A DNA stretch of 64,000 bases from Poseidonocella sp. HB161398 (GTDB lineage: Bacteria > Pseudomonadota > Alphaproteobacteria > Rhodobacterales > Rhodobacteraceae). The DNA is taken from assembly GCF_005870025.1 (NCBI RefSeq), contig NZ_VATA01000022.1, positions 37,144-101,143 on the forward strand, written 5' to 3'. The position numbers were made by a program, and so were the translations under genes. Below, in pieces: positions 1 through 9,010 of the stretch (position 1 is the stretch's first letter; every line of letters starts with the position of its first letter). A model generated the notes under the pieces. That model did no database searches and was not told the DNA's origin. It saw only the letters and a list, made by a program, of their open reading frames with translations.

Positions 1-52
1 GCAGCCGACCGGCGCGGCCGGAGGCGCCAAGGACCAGCACGGGTGCGGCCAT
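1..52 (-). CDS. Rossmann-fold (NAD-dependent epimerase/dehydratase-like) protein, N-terminus only
   Basis: Only the first 17 codons lie in the window; the gene continues past its left edge. The peptide begins MAAPVLVLGASGRAGRL, with a hydrophobic strand followed by a glycine-rich GASGRAG loop as in NAD(P)-binding short-chain dehydrogenases and sugar epimerases. Its ATG overlaps the stop of the KpsT-like gene by one base (TGATG), so it is probably translationally coupled and the last visible member of the capsule export operon. A nucleotide-sugar epimerase would fit the setting, but the fold is all that is visible. Confidence 0.55.
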   Translation of the reverse strand, partial: MAAPVLVLGASGRAGRL

Positions 53-837
53 CAGTTGTTCCTCGGCTTGTCGGGCGATTTCTGGTTCGCTTTGTGGACT
101 TCCAGCCCTTCCTCGATCGACGGGTAGAGCGAGAGCTCCCCGTCATGCAGAATCGCCACCATGTCGCACATGCTCTTGATCTGGGACAGGTTGTGCGTGG
201 CCATGATGGCGCTGGAGCTGCGCAGCCGGGTGTGGAAGGTCTCCGCGCACTTGTCGCGGAAGCGCTTGTCCCCGACCGAGGTCACCTCGTCGACCAGGTA
301 GCAGTCGAAGGGCACCGCCATCGACACGCCGAAGGCCAGGCGCGCGCGCATCCCCGAGGAATAGGTCCGGAACGGCATGTCGAGATAGTCGCCCAGCTCA
401 CTGAAATCGCTGACGAAATCGACCATGGCATCGGTGTCGATGCCATGCACCCGGGCGACGAAGCGGGCATTCTGCGCGCCGGTCATCTCGGGGTGGAAGG
501 CGCCGGAGAAACCGATCGGCCAGGACATGGCGCCATTGCACTGGATCTCGCCGGAATCGTAGTCCTGCGCGCCCGAGATGATCCGCATCATCGTCGACTT
601 GCCGACGCCGTTATGGCCGAGAAGCGCGATCTTCTTGCCCGCCGGGAAGAGCAGGTTGCAGTCGCGCACGATGTATTTCCGCTGGCCGTGGCTGCTCGGA
701 TAGCTCTTGGTCACGTTGACGAAGCGCACCGAGCCGCGGCCGTGCGCCGGCCGTTCCCGCGGGGCGCCCGGCGCTGCGGGCTCCTCGGGGACGGTTCCGG
801 CGACGGGGCGCTTCGTGCCTCTGAGACGGGCGAACAT
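52..837 (-). CDS. kpsT: Capsular polysaccharide ABC transporter ATP-binding protein (KpsT/Wzt-like)
   Basis: This is the ATPase of an ABC-2 polysaccharide exporter, expected at the inner face of the cytoplasmic membrane with the KpsM-like permease. It has a Walker A motif GHNGVGKST, the signature YSSGMRARLAFG and Walker B CYLVDEV, all in the spacing of the KpsT/CtrD/BexA branch. At 261 residues it is longer than KpsT (about 220) because of a roughly 35-residue Pro/Arg-rich N-terminal extension. The ATG at 837 is supported by a GGGGAGG ribosome site just upstream, and the gene follows the kpsE-like stop by 13 bases. The handled polysaccharide cannot be read from sequence. Confidence 0.88.
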   Translation of the reverse strand: MFARLRGTKRPVAGTVPEEPAAPGAPRERPAHGRGSVRFVNVTKSYPSSHGQRKYIVRDCNLLFPAGKKIALLGHNGVGKSTMMRIISGAQDYDSGEIQCNGAMSWPIGFSGAFHPEMTGAQNARFVARVHGIDTDAMVDFVSDFSELGDYLDMPFRTYSSGMRARLAFGVSMAVPFDCYLVDEVTSVGDKRFRDKCAETFHTRLRSSSAIMATHNLSQIKSMCDMVAILHDGELSLYPSIEEGLEVHKANQKSPDKPRNN

Positions 838-850
838 GGCGCCTCCCCTC

Positions 851-2341
851 TCAGCGACGGTCTCGGATCGACATCACCACCAGCATGGCAACGCCCCAGA
901 TCACGAACAGGAAGGCCGTCGCGGTCAGCCCGTAGAGCACCCGCTGCGGATAGATCGAGCTGGCCGCGAGGGTCGGCTCGATATGCACGGCCAGGTAGCG
1001 GCTCTTGCGGCGGGCCTCGGCAACGGCGGCATCATAGGCGCCAAGCGCGGCAGTATAGGCCGCCTCGGCAAATTGCCGGTCGGCCAGCAGCTCCTCGTAG
1101 GTGCCCACGGCCGGCGCCTGGTCGCTGCCGACATTGGCGCGCTCTTCCTTGATGCGCTCGCGGATCGCCTCGATCATCCGGTCAGAGCGCTCCAGCCGGG
1201 GGTCGTCGTCCCGGGTGGTGGTGCCGACCAGCGCGTCGCGGGCGATCATCTCTTCGGCCAATCTGGTTTCCAGCGCGGTGATGACGCCCTCCTGCCCGGC
1301 CACGCTGGCCGAGGGATCGACGAACTGGCTGCTGCCGCGGAACTCCGCGACGGCCACGCGGGACTTCTTCAGCCGCTCCTCGGCGATATGCAGGTCGGCC
1401 TCGGCCTCCTTGATCGAGTCGCCCTCGGAGATGCGGCTGAGATCGTTGATCAGCGTCGCGCTCTCGTCGAGGATTTCCTGCGAGATCTTCTGCGCGTCCT
1501 CGGGCGAGAAGGCCCGGACCTCGAGATTGATCAGGCCGGAATCCGCCTCGTAGATCACCTTCACCGCCCGGCCCCAGTAGTCGATCATGTCCTCGAGCGT
1601 GGCATCGGGCTTCAGCGAGAAGACCGGGTCGACGTCATAGGCCGGGCTGAACATCGCCCGCAGGTCGAGCTTCTGGTCGGCGAGCTCGACCATGCGCTGC
1701 GACTGGATGAACTGGTAGAGCACGTCGGCATCCGGCGTGGTGGTGGTGCCGCCGATCCCGGTCAGGCCGAACACGGTCTCGATCGAGGTCGAGGTATCCT
1801 CCTTGTGGACGAAGAAGGCCGAATTCGACGCGTAGCGGTCCTGGGCATGCTCGTAGAGATAGTAGAAGGCGCCCGCCGCAGGCAGGAGCACCATCAGGAA
1901 GAAGGTGTAGAACAGGAAGCGGTGCTTGTGGCGCAGCCGTGCGCGCGGCACCGGAGCCATGCTCACGCGGTTCAGCGGCGGCTTGCGCCCGCCGGCGCCG
2001 CCGCCCTGCCCCGGGCGCGCGGGAACCGGCGCATCGGGACGGCGCGCGGGCACCGGGTTGCCCTCGACGGGCACCGGAACGCCTGCGGCCTTGGCCTCTG
2101 CCGCGCGCGGGCCGGGCCCGCGGCCGCCGGGCTTGCCGGGTCCGCCGGGCCGTCCGGGGCCGCCCTGCCGCCCGGGACCGCCGGGCTTGCGGCCCGGACC
2201 GGGACCGGGGCGCGGACTGTCTGCAGGCTCGGCCGGACCGGGCTTGCCGGAGATCACCTCGGGCGAGATTTCGGTTTCGTCATTTCCGGCCTGCTCGGGC
2301 TCGGAGGGGGTACCGCCCTGGGCGGATCGGGGGGTGTTCAC
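851..2341 (-). CDS. kpsE: Capsule export inner-membrane protein, KpsE/CtrB/BexC family (Wzc-like coiled-coil)
   Basis: This 496-residue protein is the periplasmic adaptor of a group 2/3-type capsule exporter, linking the ABC transporter to an outer-membrane channel. It has one membrane segment near residues 140-163, a large periplasmic part rich in heptad-like helices (about 300-440) and a second membrane segment at the C-terminus ending VMSIRDRR, the usual KpsE topology. The first ~135 residues are unusual: a cytoplasmic tail dominated by Pro, Gly and Arg with collagen-like PGGPGRPGGPG runs. The ORF begins with GTG at 2341 with only a weak ribosome site, so part of the tail could be over-called; the frame is open and codon-biased throughout. 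No outer-membrane KpsD/Wza partner is in the window. Confidence 0.85.
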   Translation of the reverse strand: MNTPRSAQGGTPSEPEQAGNDETEISPEVISGKPGPAEPADSPRPGPGPGRKPGGPGRQGGPGRPGGPGKPGGRGPGPRAAEAKAAGVPVPVEGNPVPARRPDAPVPARPGQGGGAGGRKPPLNRVSMAPVPRARLRHKHRFLFYTFFLMVLLPAAGAFYYLYEHAQDRYASNSAFFVHKEDTSTSIETVFGLTGIGGTTTTPDADVLYQFIQSQRMVELADQKLDLRAMFSPAYDVDPVFSLKPDATLEDMIDYWGRAVKVIYEADSGLINLEVRAFSPEDAQKISQEILDESATLINDLSRISEGDSIKEAEADLHIAEERLKKSRVAVAEFRGSSQFVDPSASVAGQEGVITALETRLAEEMIARDALVGTTTRDDDPRLERSDRMIEAIRERIKEERANVGSDQAPAVGTYEELLADRQFAEAAYTAALGAYDAAVAEARRKSRYLAVHIEPTLAASSIYPQRVLYGLTATAFLFVIWGVAMLVVMSIRDRR

Positions 2342-2462
2342 TTTTGTCCACGCTCATGCTTCGCGGTTCAGATTAGGCTCGGACGGCCGGGGGCGCGCAA
2401 TCTGTCATGACCGCGCATGCGCCCAACCGGTCCCGGCCTGCGGCGGCAGGAGTTTGCAGATC

Positions 2463-3245
2463 CTACATTTCGTACAGGATAACACGGTAGTAGCGCCGGA
2501 GGAAAAACAGACCCGCGAGCGCCGGCACGCTGGCGAAGAGGATGATGTAGGAAAGCGACACATAGGACGCGTCGTACTGGAAGTAGACGCCCTCGCGCAT
2601 CAGCCCGACGATCTGCAGGATCGGGTTGAACCACAGCCAGTCCTGCAGCGCGGGCGGCAGCGAGTCATAGGTGAAGAACACGCCCGAGCAGATCAGCAAC
2701 GGCCGCGTCGCGATCCCCCAGAGCTGCCGGTAGAGCGGGTAGTAGGAGAACATGAAGCAGTTGAACAGCCCGATCCCCAGCGCAAGGTACATGATAAGCG
2801 ACAGCGCCAGCGCGATCTGGCTGATATTCATGATCATTTCCGGCTGGAAGATCACGATGATCCCGCCGAGGATGATGTAGAAGACCAGCATTTGCATCAG
2901 CGCGTTCAGCAGGAACCGCGCCAGGATCGCGTCGATGAAAGTGACGCTCGGATAGGCCAGAAGCTGCCGCGAGAAGGTGATCGAGCCCGAGATCTTGTTC
3001 GACAGGTCCATGTACATGCTGAAGGGCAGGAGCCCGGTCGCGTAGAACAGCATGAAGTTGTCGCCGACCGGCGGGGTCCGGACCAGGAGCGAGAAGCCCA
3101 GGGCCATCACCATGATGCCCAGAGTCGGCTCCAGCACCGCCCAGAGATAGCCGCCGGGCGATTTTCCGTAGGTCGTGGCCATCTCCCGCAGGATCAGCGC
3201 GCCGACGACGCGCGGCATTCGGGCAAAGGAATTCAGCAGGCTCAA
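2463..3245 (-). CDS. kpsM: Polysaccharide ABC-2 transporter permease (KpsM-like)
   Basis: A 260-residue permease with about six hydrophobic segments, including the N-terminal REMATTYGKSPGGYLWAVLE region characteristic of the ABC-2 KpsM/CtrC/BexB family. It would form the channel that moves capsular polysaccharide across the inner membrane, driven by the KpsT-like ATPase two genes downstream. The longest frame opens with TTG at 3245; the first in-frame ATG is at 3218, and neither has a textbook ribosome site, so the start is uncertain by nine codons. It lies 39 bases after the glycosyltransferase at 3285-4493 and 121 bases before kpsE. Confidence 0.87.
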   Translation of the reverse strand: MSLLNSFARMPRVVGALILREMATTYGKSPGGYLWAVLEPTLGIMVMALGFSLLVRTPPVGDNFMLFYATGLLPFSMYMDLSNKISGSITFSRQLLAYPSVTFIDAILARFLLNALMQMLVFYIILGGIIVIFQPEMIMNISQIALALSLIMYLALGIGLFNCFMFSYYPLYRQLWGIATRPLLICSGVFFTYDSLPPALQDWLWFNPILQIVGLMREGVYFQYDASYVSLSYIILFASVPALAGLFFLRRYYRVILYEM

Positions 3246-3284
3246 ACGGTCGGTGCCCCCATTACTGACATCACTGGAAGAGTC

Positions 3285-4493
3285 CTACAGCGTTTCCATC
3301 AGGACGAGAAGCTCTTCGGCCTGATCTGCGAAGCTGCGGCAGGGCACGGGTTCGGGATGGGCGTCGCGGTTCTGCAGTTCCTGGCCGAGAATGGCGGTCA
3401 GCTCTTCCGGGCTGGCGCCGATCGGCAGCCGCCGCGACTTCGCCCGGTGCTCGGTCGCGCCGCCGCCATCGGTCTGGATCACCCGCACGCCCCGGCTGAT
3501 CGCCTCGCGCACCACCAGCCCGAAGGTCTCGCGCCATTGCGACAGGAAGAGCAGCACGTCGATCGAGGCGTAGAACTGGTCGATCCCGGCCGCCTGCTCG
3601 AAGCGCGGATGGATGTTCCACTGCCCGCGCATGCCCTGGAACATGCTCTGCCGCCACCAGCTGCCGTCGAGCGAGCCGTCGACGACGATGCCGCGGAAAT
3701 CCGCGCGGTCGAGCCGCTGGAACGCCGCCTTGACCAGCGGCCAGCCCTTCACCGCCGAGGGCCCGCCGACGAAGCCGAAGGTCAGCTCGGGCGACTGCGC
3801 CCGCCGCACCGCCTGGTTGTCGAAGAAGCCCGGGCCGGGCCGGTTGATGCCATTCTCCCAGATCACGCTGCGCCGCGCGGGCAGGCCCGAGCGCAGCGAC
3901 AGCCCGTGGGCGAAGCTGCTGGGGAAGGTCACCAGGTCGGCCTGGCGGATCGCCGAGAAGAGCTTCTCGTTGCGCTCGCCGAGCTGGCTGCGGCTGGAGA
4001 CGCAGCCCACGCATTGCCGCAGCCGCACCGGATCCTGGCCGCAGTAGCGACCGTCGGGCTGGACCATGAACTGCCGCTGGCAGAGCCACCAGAAATCATG
4101 CACCGACAGCATCACCGGCAGCCCCTCGGCGCGCAGCCCCGGGATCAACCCGGCGCCCAGCCCCTGCAGGCAATGCAGATGGGCGACATCGGCGCCGACC
4201 TGGCGGGCGATCTGCGCCACCCGCGCGGTCATCTGGTCGTCCCAGTAGCGCAGCATCGGCTGCGGCCCTGGCGGCATGTTGATCCGGTAGGTGTCGATCC
4301 CGTCGCGATGGCTGCGGATCACCGCATAGGGCGGCAGTTCCTCGGCCTGCATCGTCGCGACCGCGCTCACCCTGAGCCCGGCGGCGCAGAGATGGCGCGA
4401 CACTTCCTTCGCGACGATCGTTGCCCCGCCGTAATTGTCGGGATCGAAATGCACGTTGACCACGAGAACGTGGCTGAAACGGCTGGAAGTCAC
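3285..4493 (-). CDS. Glycosyltransferase, GT-B fold, family 4-like
   Basis: A 402-residue glycosyltransferase expected to act at the cytoplasmic face during capsule or exopolysaccharide assembly. The N-terminal half has the NYGGATIVAKEVSRHL acceptor-side motif of family 4 enzymes; the C-terminal half carries FGFVGGPSAVKGW and ETFGLVVREAISRGVRVI, the nucleotide-sugar (E-x7-E) region. A cysteine group (C-GQDPVRLRQCVGC) near residue 140-155 resembles the small Cys motif of some GT4 enzymes. The frame stays open far upstream (to 5801), but that part only mirrors the preceding gene. The GTG at 4493 overlaps that gene's TGA by four bases and gives a normal-length protein. Sugar specificity is not predictable. 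Confidence 0.82.
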   Translation of the reverse strand: MTSSRFSHVLVVNVHFDPDNYGGATIVAKEVSRHLCAAGLRVSAVATMQAEELPPYAVIRSHRDGIDTYRINMPPGPQPMLRYWDDQMTARVAQIARQVGADVAHLHCLQGLGAGLIPGLRAEGLPVMLSVHDFWWLCQRQFMVQPDGRYCGQDPVRLRQCVGCVSSRSQLGERNEKLFSAIRQADLVTFPSSFAHGLSLRSGLPARRSVIWENGINRPGPGFFDNQAVRRAQSPELTFGFVGGPSAVKGWPLVKAAFQRLDRADFRGIVVDGSLDGSWWRQSMFQGMRGQWNIHPRFEQAAGIDQFYASIDVLLFLSQWRETFGLVVREAISRGVRVIQTDGGGATEHRAKSRRLPIGASPEELTAILGQELQNRDAHPEPVPCRSFADQAEELLVLMETL

Positions 4494-5788
4494 GACACGA
4501 GCCACTCCCTCAGGCCGGCATCGGTAATCCGCGCCGAGGCAGGATCGCTCCATTCCCGGTGCAGCTCGGCATGGGCGGCGCGGCCCAGCTCGCGGCCGCG
4601 GTCGGCGCGGGCGGCCAGCGCATCGAAGGCCGCGTCCCACTCCGCTTCGGTCTCGGCCAGCCAGCCGGTCTTGCCGTGGCGCACCGCCGCGGGCAGGTCG
4701 CCGAAGGGGCTGGCGATGACCGGCCGCCCGGCAGCGGCGGCGTCGAAGGCCCGCACCGCGCTCTTGCACAGGTTGAACGGATCGTCGGCCAGCGGCACCA
4801 GCACGGCATCCGCCTCGGCGAGCTGCGCCAGGTAGAGCGGATAGTCCTGGAAGGGCACCGGGATGATCTGGCGCACCAGCGACGGGTCGAGCCCGGCATG
4901 ATGGTCGAGACCGTGGCCGATCAGCATCAGCCGCCGCCCGGAATCGGCGGCGAGGAAGCGCTCCAGCGCCGGACGCGCCACTTCGAGATCGCCCAGCCGC
5001 CCGTCCGAACCGCTGGCCAGCGCCAGGGTCAGCCCCGGCCCGCCCGCGACCGGTGCGGCGCCGGGAAGCCCGGCCAGCATGTCGGCATCGGCATAGTTGC
5101 GGCGCAGGAAGACCGGACGCGGCAGGAAGGCCCGCACCGCCTCGACCAGCGCCGGCGTGCTGACGCTGATCGCGTCGCAGGCGCCCATCACCGCGAGGAT
5201 CCCCGGCGCGGCATCGGCGAAATGGCGGGTGAGGATCTCGGGCAGGCTGACCTGCGAGCCGGTGATCGCCGGCACGGAGAAGAGCGGGTCGTCGAGATCG
5301 TAGAGCACCGGCAGCCCAAGCCGCCGCGCCTCGTAGAGGTACATCCAGGTCCGCGCCCCGGGCTCCAGCCGGTAGAGCATCACATGGCTCGCCATCTGCA
5401 GCGCGGTCAGCGATTCCGCCTCGTCGCGGTGGTCGGCCGCGGCGAATCCCATGCCGCAGGCACGCGCCAGGCCGGACATCTGCTCCACCCGGTAGCGGGT
5501 GCATTGCGGCAGGCTGGCCTCGGCGATCACCGCCAGGTGGCGCTGCTGCGCGCTGCCCTGGCTGCCGAAGAAGACGCCGCTGCGGGCGAGATGCTGCCAG
5601 GTCGGTCCCAGCGCATAGATCGACCGCGCCGCGGTACCGAACCCCACCGCCTTCCCGACCGTTGTCTGGGCCAGCCGGATGCGGCCGTAATTCGCAACCC
5701 GGCCCAGAGCGGCACGCGTTCCCTCCTCGCGGGCGATGGTCCGGAGCCTGTTCGCCAGCGGAAGCGGATTCGGGACAGTATATGCCAT
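4490..5788 (-). CDS. Glycosyltransferase-like protein of the capsule locus
   Basis: A 432-residue protein that starts at the ATG at 5788 and heads the minus-strand capsule operon. The C-terminal half has GT-B features: SGSDGRLGDLEVARPAL near the domain junction, then DPFNLCKSAVRAFDAAAAGRPVIASP, equivalent to the E/D-x-F-x3-x-x-E nucleotide-sugar region of GT4 enzymes, followed by a typical helical end. The N-terminal half includes LYDLDDPLFSVP, similar to the YD(L/I)DDxxF motif common in bacterial family 4-like enzymes. Transferase assignment is good; donor and acceptor are unknown. It overlaps the next gene by four bases (GTGA), implying coupled translation. Confidence 0.75.
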   Translation of the reverse strand: MAYTVPNPLPLANRLRTIAREEGTRAALGRVANYGRIRLAQTTVGKAVGFGTAARSIYALGPTWQHLARSGVFFGSQGSAQQRHLAVIAEASLPQCTRYRVEQMSGLARACGMGFAAADHRDEAESLTALQMASHVMLYRLEPGARTWMYLYEARRLGLPVLYDLDDPLFSVPAITGSQVSLPEILTRHFADAAPGILAVMGACDAISVSTPALVEAVRAFLPRPVFLRRNYADADMLAGLPGAAPVAGGPGLTLALASGSDGRLGDLEVARPALERFLAADSGRRLMLIGHGLDHHAGLDPSLVRQIIPVPFQDYPLYLAQLAEADAVLVPLADDPFNLCKSAVRAFDAAAAGRPVIASPFGDLPAAVRHGKTGWLAETEAEWDAAFDALAARADRGRELGRAAHAELHREWSDPASARITDAGLREWLVS

Positions 5789-5914
5789 CGCAACCCCGCA
5801 CTTCTACCTGCCGAACTGCTACACCTACGGCGCCTTCTGGGCAATTCCCTCACTTGCCGCACGGTGGAAATCCGCCATAACGGGTAGCGCAACACGGGAA
5901 AGACAGAAGACGGC

Positions 5915-6826
5915 ATGGCACAGATCACGGTCCTGCTCTGCAGCTACAACGGCGGCAGGCATCTCGGCGCGCAGCTCGACAGCTTCTCCGCACAGACCTG
6001 CCGGGACTGGAACCTGGTGATCGGCGACGACGGATCGCGGGATTCGACCCGCGCCATTGCCAGCGCCTTCCGCGATCCCGCAGGCCGGGCGCCCAGGATC
6101 GTCGAGGGTCCGGGCCAGGGCTTCGCGGCGAATTTCCTCAACCTGATCTGCGACGAGACCGACCCGCCCGGCTATGCCGCGCTGAGCGACCAGGACGATG
6201 TCTGGTTCCCCGGCAAGCTGGAGCGCGCGATGGCGCTGCTGGCCGGGACCGATCCGGACACCCCGGCCCTGGCCTGCGGCCGCACGATGCTGGCCGATGC
6301 CGCGCTGCATCCGCTGGGCCCGTCGCGGCTCCACCGGCATTTCGGCTTCGGCAATGCGCTGGTGCAGAACGTGGTGGCCGGCAACACGATCGTGCTGAAC
6401 CCCGCGGCGCACCGGCTGATGCGCGCGGCCGGCCGGCAGAAGGTGCCCTATCACGACTGGTGGTGCTACCTGATGGTCACGGGCGCCGGAGGGCGCATCC
6501 TCTATGATCCGCGGCCCTGCATGCACTACCGCCAGCATGCCGGCAACGTGCTGGGCGAGAACCGCAGCCTGCGCGCGGTGATGCGCCGCGCGGGCTCCTT
6601 CGGCGGCGGCAAGTGGCGCGGCTGGTTCGAGGCCAACCTGGCCGCGCTGGAGAACTGCCGCCACCTGCTGACGCCGGAGAACCGCGCCCGGCTGGACGCC
6701 TTCGCCAGCCATGACCGCTCTACCGCGCTGGGGCGGACCCGGGCGCTGATGGCGATGGGGCCGCGCCGCCAGCGGGCGCTGGAAACCGCCGCGCTCTATG
6801 GCGGGACACTGCTCGGGCTGGCCTAG
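5915..6826 (+). CDS. Family 2 glycosyltransferase (rhamnosyltransferase-like)
   Basis: A 303-residue GT-A enzyme that likely adds a sugar to a cell-surface polysaccharide. It opens with the family 2 strand ITVLLCSYNGGRHLGAQLDS, followed by GDDGSRDSTRAI and SDQDDVWFPGKLERA, in which the DQDD segment is the metal-binding DxD equivalent and is typical of bacterial rhamnosyltransferase-like GT2 proteins. It is transcribed away from the capsule operon, with 126 bases between the two starts, so the promoters of both must lie in 5789-5914. The ribosome site before the ATG is weak. No membrane segment is evident. Confidence 0.85.
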   Translation: MAQITVLLCSYNGGRHLGAQLDSFSAQTCRDWNLVIGDDGSRDSTRAIASAFRDPAGRAPRIVEGPGQGFAANFLNLICDETDPPGYAALSDQDDVWFPGKLERAMALLAGTDPDTPALACGRTMLADAALHPLGPSRLHRHFGFGNALVQNVVAGNTIVLNPAAHRLMRAAGRQKVPYHDWWCYLMVTGAGGRILYDPRPCMHYRQHAGNVLGENRSLRAVMRRAGSFGGGKWRGWFEANLAALENCRHLLTPENRARLDAFASHDRSTALGRTRALMAMGPRRQRALETAALYGGTLLGLA

Positions 6827-6911
6827 CAGGCCGCCGCGGAAACGGCACGCTCCCGGCCGGTTCAGAACCATGATCCCGGCGCCAGGCGGCAAGGGGCCTC
6901 GCCGCGGCTTG

Positions 6912-7259
6912 CTAGAGCAGCTCCTCCAGCCGCTCGGCCGGGCGGCAGAGCCGGACGCCCTTCGGCGAGGCGACGAAGGGCCGCTCTACCATCACCGGAT
7001 CGGCGACCATCGCGTCGAGGATCGCGTCGGGATCGGCATCCGGCGCGGTCAGGCCCAGCTCGGCGGCGGCCGTGCCCTTGGCCCGCAGCGCCTCGGCCGG
7101 GGACATCCCCGCCACCGCAAAAAGCAGCTGCAGCTGCGGCCTGGTCCAGCCGGTCTTCAGGTACTCGACCACGACCGGCTCGTGCCCGGCATCGCGGATC
7201 GCCTGCAGAACCTTGCGCGAGGTGCCGCATTTCGGGTTGTGGTGGATGACGAACTGCAT
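6912..7259 (-). CDS. arsC: ArsC/Spx-type thioredoxin-fold reductase (arsenate reductase family)
   Basis: A 115-residue protein of the glutaredoxin-linked arsenate reductase family. It begins MQFVIHHNPKCGTSRKVL: the single active-site cysteine sits in the PKCGTSR motif at residue 11, as in plasmid R773 ArsC, and is followed by GHEPVVVEYLKTGWTRPQL. ArsC family members reduce arsenate to arsenite using glutathione/glutaredoxin; related YffB/Spx-like proteins have other roles. No arsB, arsR or arsH lies nearby, so a housekeeping function is as likely as arsenic resistance. A GGAAGG site precedes the ATG. Confidence 0.82.
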   Translation of the reverse strand: MQFVIHHNPKCGTSRKVLQAIRDAGHEPVVVEYLKTGWTRPQLQLLFAVAGMSPAEALRAKGTAAAELGLTAPDADPDAILDAMVADPVMVERPFVASPKGVRLCRPAERLEELL

Positions 7260-7320
7260 GGCCGGGCCCTTCCGCTGCCGCGCCGCTTGCCCGCGGCGCC
7301 GTCATCGGCTTATCACTTGT

Positions 7321-7383
7321 CTCTCCTGCGGGCACTGTGCCAGCGTGCCGCCAAGACCGGCGCATCACGCCGCGACAGGAGAG
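7321..7383 (+). promoter_or_regulatory. Possible 5' leader hairpin masking the amn ribosome site
   Basis: CTCTCCTG at 7321-7328 is the exact complement of CAGGAGAG at 7376-7383, which contains the amn Shine-Dalgarno sequence and ends three bases before its ATG. If the transcript begins upstream of 7321, the two could pair around a 47-base loop and hide the ribosome site. The pairing is visible; a regulatory role is inferred. Confidence 0.35.
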
Positions 7384-7386
7384 CCG

Positions 7387-8853
7387 ATGACCCAGACCCT
7401 GCCCCTCGAGACGCCGCCCGCGCGGCCGCACCGCACCTTTTCCGACGCCGCCGAGGCGGTGGCCTTCCTGCGGGAGCTCTACGACGAGGCACGGACCTTC
7501 CTCTCGGAGCGCTTCGCCGCGACGCTGACCGGCGGCCAGGCGCGGGCGCGCTTCCGCGCCTACTATCCCGAAGTGCGCGCGGTGATGACCAGCTACGCCT
7601 CGGCCGACAGTCGGCTGAGCTTCGGCCATGTCACCGAGCCGGGGCGCTATGCCACCACGATCACCCGGCCCGATCTCTTCGAGAACTACCTGACCCAGCA
7701 GGTCGGGCTGCTCCTGCGCAATCACGGCGTGCCGGTGCAGGTCGGCTGGTCAGCGACGCCGATGCCGATCCATTTCGCCGCCGCCGGGCAGAAGGTCCCG
7801 CAGGAGGGCGCGCTCGACTTCCCGCTGCGCGACATCTTCGACGTGCCGGATCTGGCGACCACGAATGACGACATCGTCAACGGCTATGCGGTGACGCTGG
7901 AGGACGGCTCGATCCCCTTCGCGCCCTTCACGGCGCAGCGGATCGACTATTCGCTCGCGCGGCTGGCGCATTACACCGCCACCGATCCCGAGCATTTCCA
8001 GAACCACGTGCTCTTCACCAACTACCAGTTCTACGTCGAGGAGTTCGAGGCGATGGCGCGCCAGGCGCTGGCCGATCCCGCGTCGGGCTACACCTCCTTC
8101 GTCGGGCCGGGCAATTCCGAGATCACCAGCCCCGATGGCGAGCTGGCGCGGCTGGCCAAGATGCCCCAGATGCCGACCTACCACCTCAAGCGCGAGGGCT
8201 CGGCCGGGATCACCCTGGTCAATATCGGCGTCGGCCCGTCGAACGCGAAGACCGCGACCGACCATATCGCCGTGCTGCGCCCGCATGCCTGGATCATGGT
8301 CGGCCATTGCGCGGGGCTGCGGAACTCGCAGCGGCTCGGCGACTTCGTCCTCGCCCATGCCTATCTGCGCGAGGACCACGTGCTGGATGACGACCTGCCG
8401 GTCTGGGTGCCGATCCCGGCCCTGGCCGAGATCCAGACCTCGCTCGAGCAGGCGGTGGAGGAGATCACCGCGCTGAAGGACTACGAGCTGAAGCGGATCA
8501 TGCGCACCGGCACCGTCGCCACGATCGACAACCGCAACTGGGAGCTGCGCGACCAGTCCGGCCCGGTGAAGCGGCTGAGCCAGTGCCGCGCGGTCGCCCT
8601 CGACATGGAGTCGGCGACCATCGCCGCCAACGGCTTCCGCTTCCGGGTGCCCTACGGCACGCTGCTCTGCGTCTCGGACAAGCCGCTGCATGGCGAGCTG
8701 AAGCTGCCCGGCATGGCCTCGGAGTTCTACAATACCCAGGTCAGGAGGCACTTGCAGATCGGGATCCGGGCCATGGAAATCCTGCGTGACATGCCTCTGG
8801 AGCGAATCCATTCGCGGAAACTTCGCAGCTTCAACGAGACCGCTTTCCTCTGA
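7387..8853 (+). CDS. amn: AMP nucleosidase
   Basis: AMP nucleosidase hydrolyses AMP to adenine and ribose 5-phosphate in the cytoplasm, adjusting the adenylate pool. The 488-residue product is close in length to E. coli Amn (484). The N-terminal regulatory domain is followed by a nucleoside phosphorylase-like catalytic domain with VGPGNSEITSPDG, NIGVGPSNAKTATDHIAV, the GHCAGLRNSQ segment and the conserved ALDMESATIAANG near residue 400. The frame is open further upstream, but the ATG at 7387 has an AGGAG site six bases before it and gives the family-sized protein. It is monocistronic by spacing. Confidence 0.93.
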   Translation: MTQTLPLETPPARPHRTFSDAAEAVAFLRELYDEARTFLSERFAATLTGGQARARFRAYYPEVRAVMTSYASADSRLSFGHVTEPGRYATTITRPDLFENYLTQQVGLLLRNHGVPVQVGWSATPMPIHFAAAGQKVPQEGALDFPLRDIFDVPDLATTNDDIVNGYAVTLEDGSIPFAPFTAQRIDYSLARLAHYTATDPEHFQNHVLFTNYQFYVEEFEAMARQALADPASGYTSFVGPGNSEITSPDGELARLAKMPQMPTYHLKREGSAGITLVNIGVGPSNAKTATDHIAVLRPHAWIMVGHCAGLRNSQRLGDFVLAHAYLREDHVLDDDLPVWVPIPALAEIQTSLEQAVEEITALKDYELKRIMRTGTVATIDNRNWELRDQSGPVKRLSQCRAVALDMESATIAANGFRFRVPYGTLLCVSDKPLHGELKLPGMASEFYNTQVRRHLQIGIRAMEILRDMPLERIHSRKLRSFNETAFL

Positions 8854-9010
8854 CACCCGATTTGGCGTTGCAAATCTGCAACATCCAGCCCCGGCGGAGC
8901 GCCCTGAAAACAGCCTCAGCGGCCCTTCCGGGGCGTCAGGAGCATATTTTCTGTGGGCAAACCCGCCGATCGGCACGAAATCCTTTGTAAAGCGATTGAG
9001 TAGCTGATTC

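Noticed and set aside
3285..5801. A single 838-residue glycosyltransferase covering 3285-5801
   Set aside because: The first half is the shifted reading of the neighbouring glycosyltransferase gene; two separate proteins overlapping by four bases explain the coding signal.
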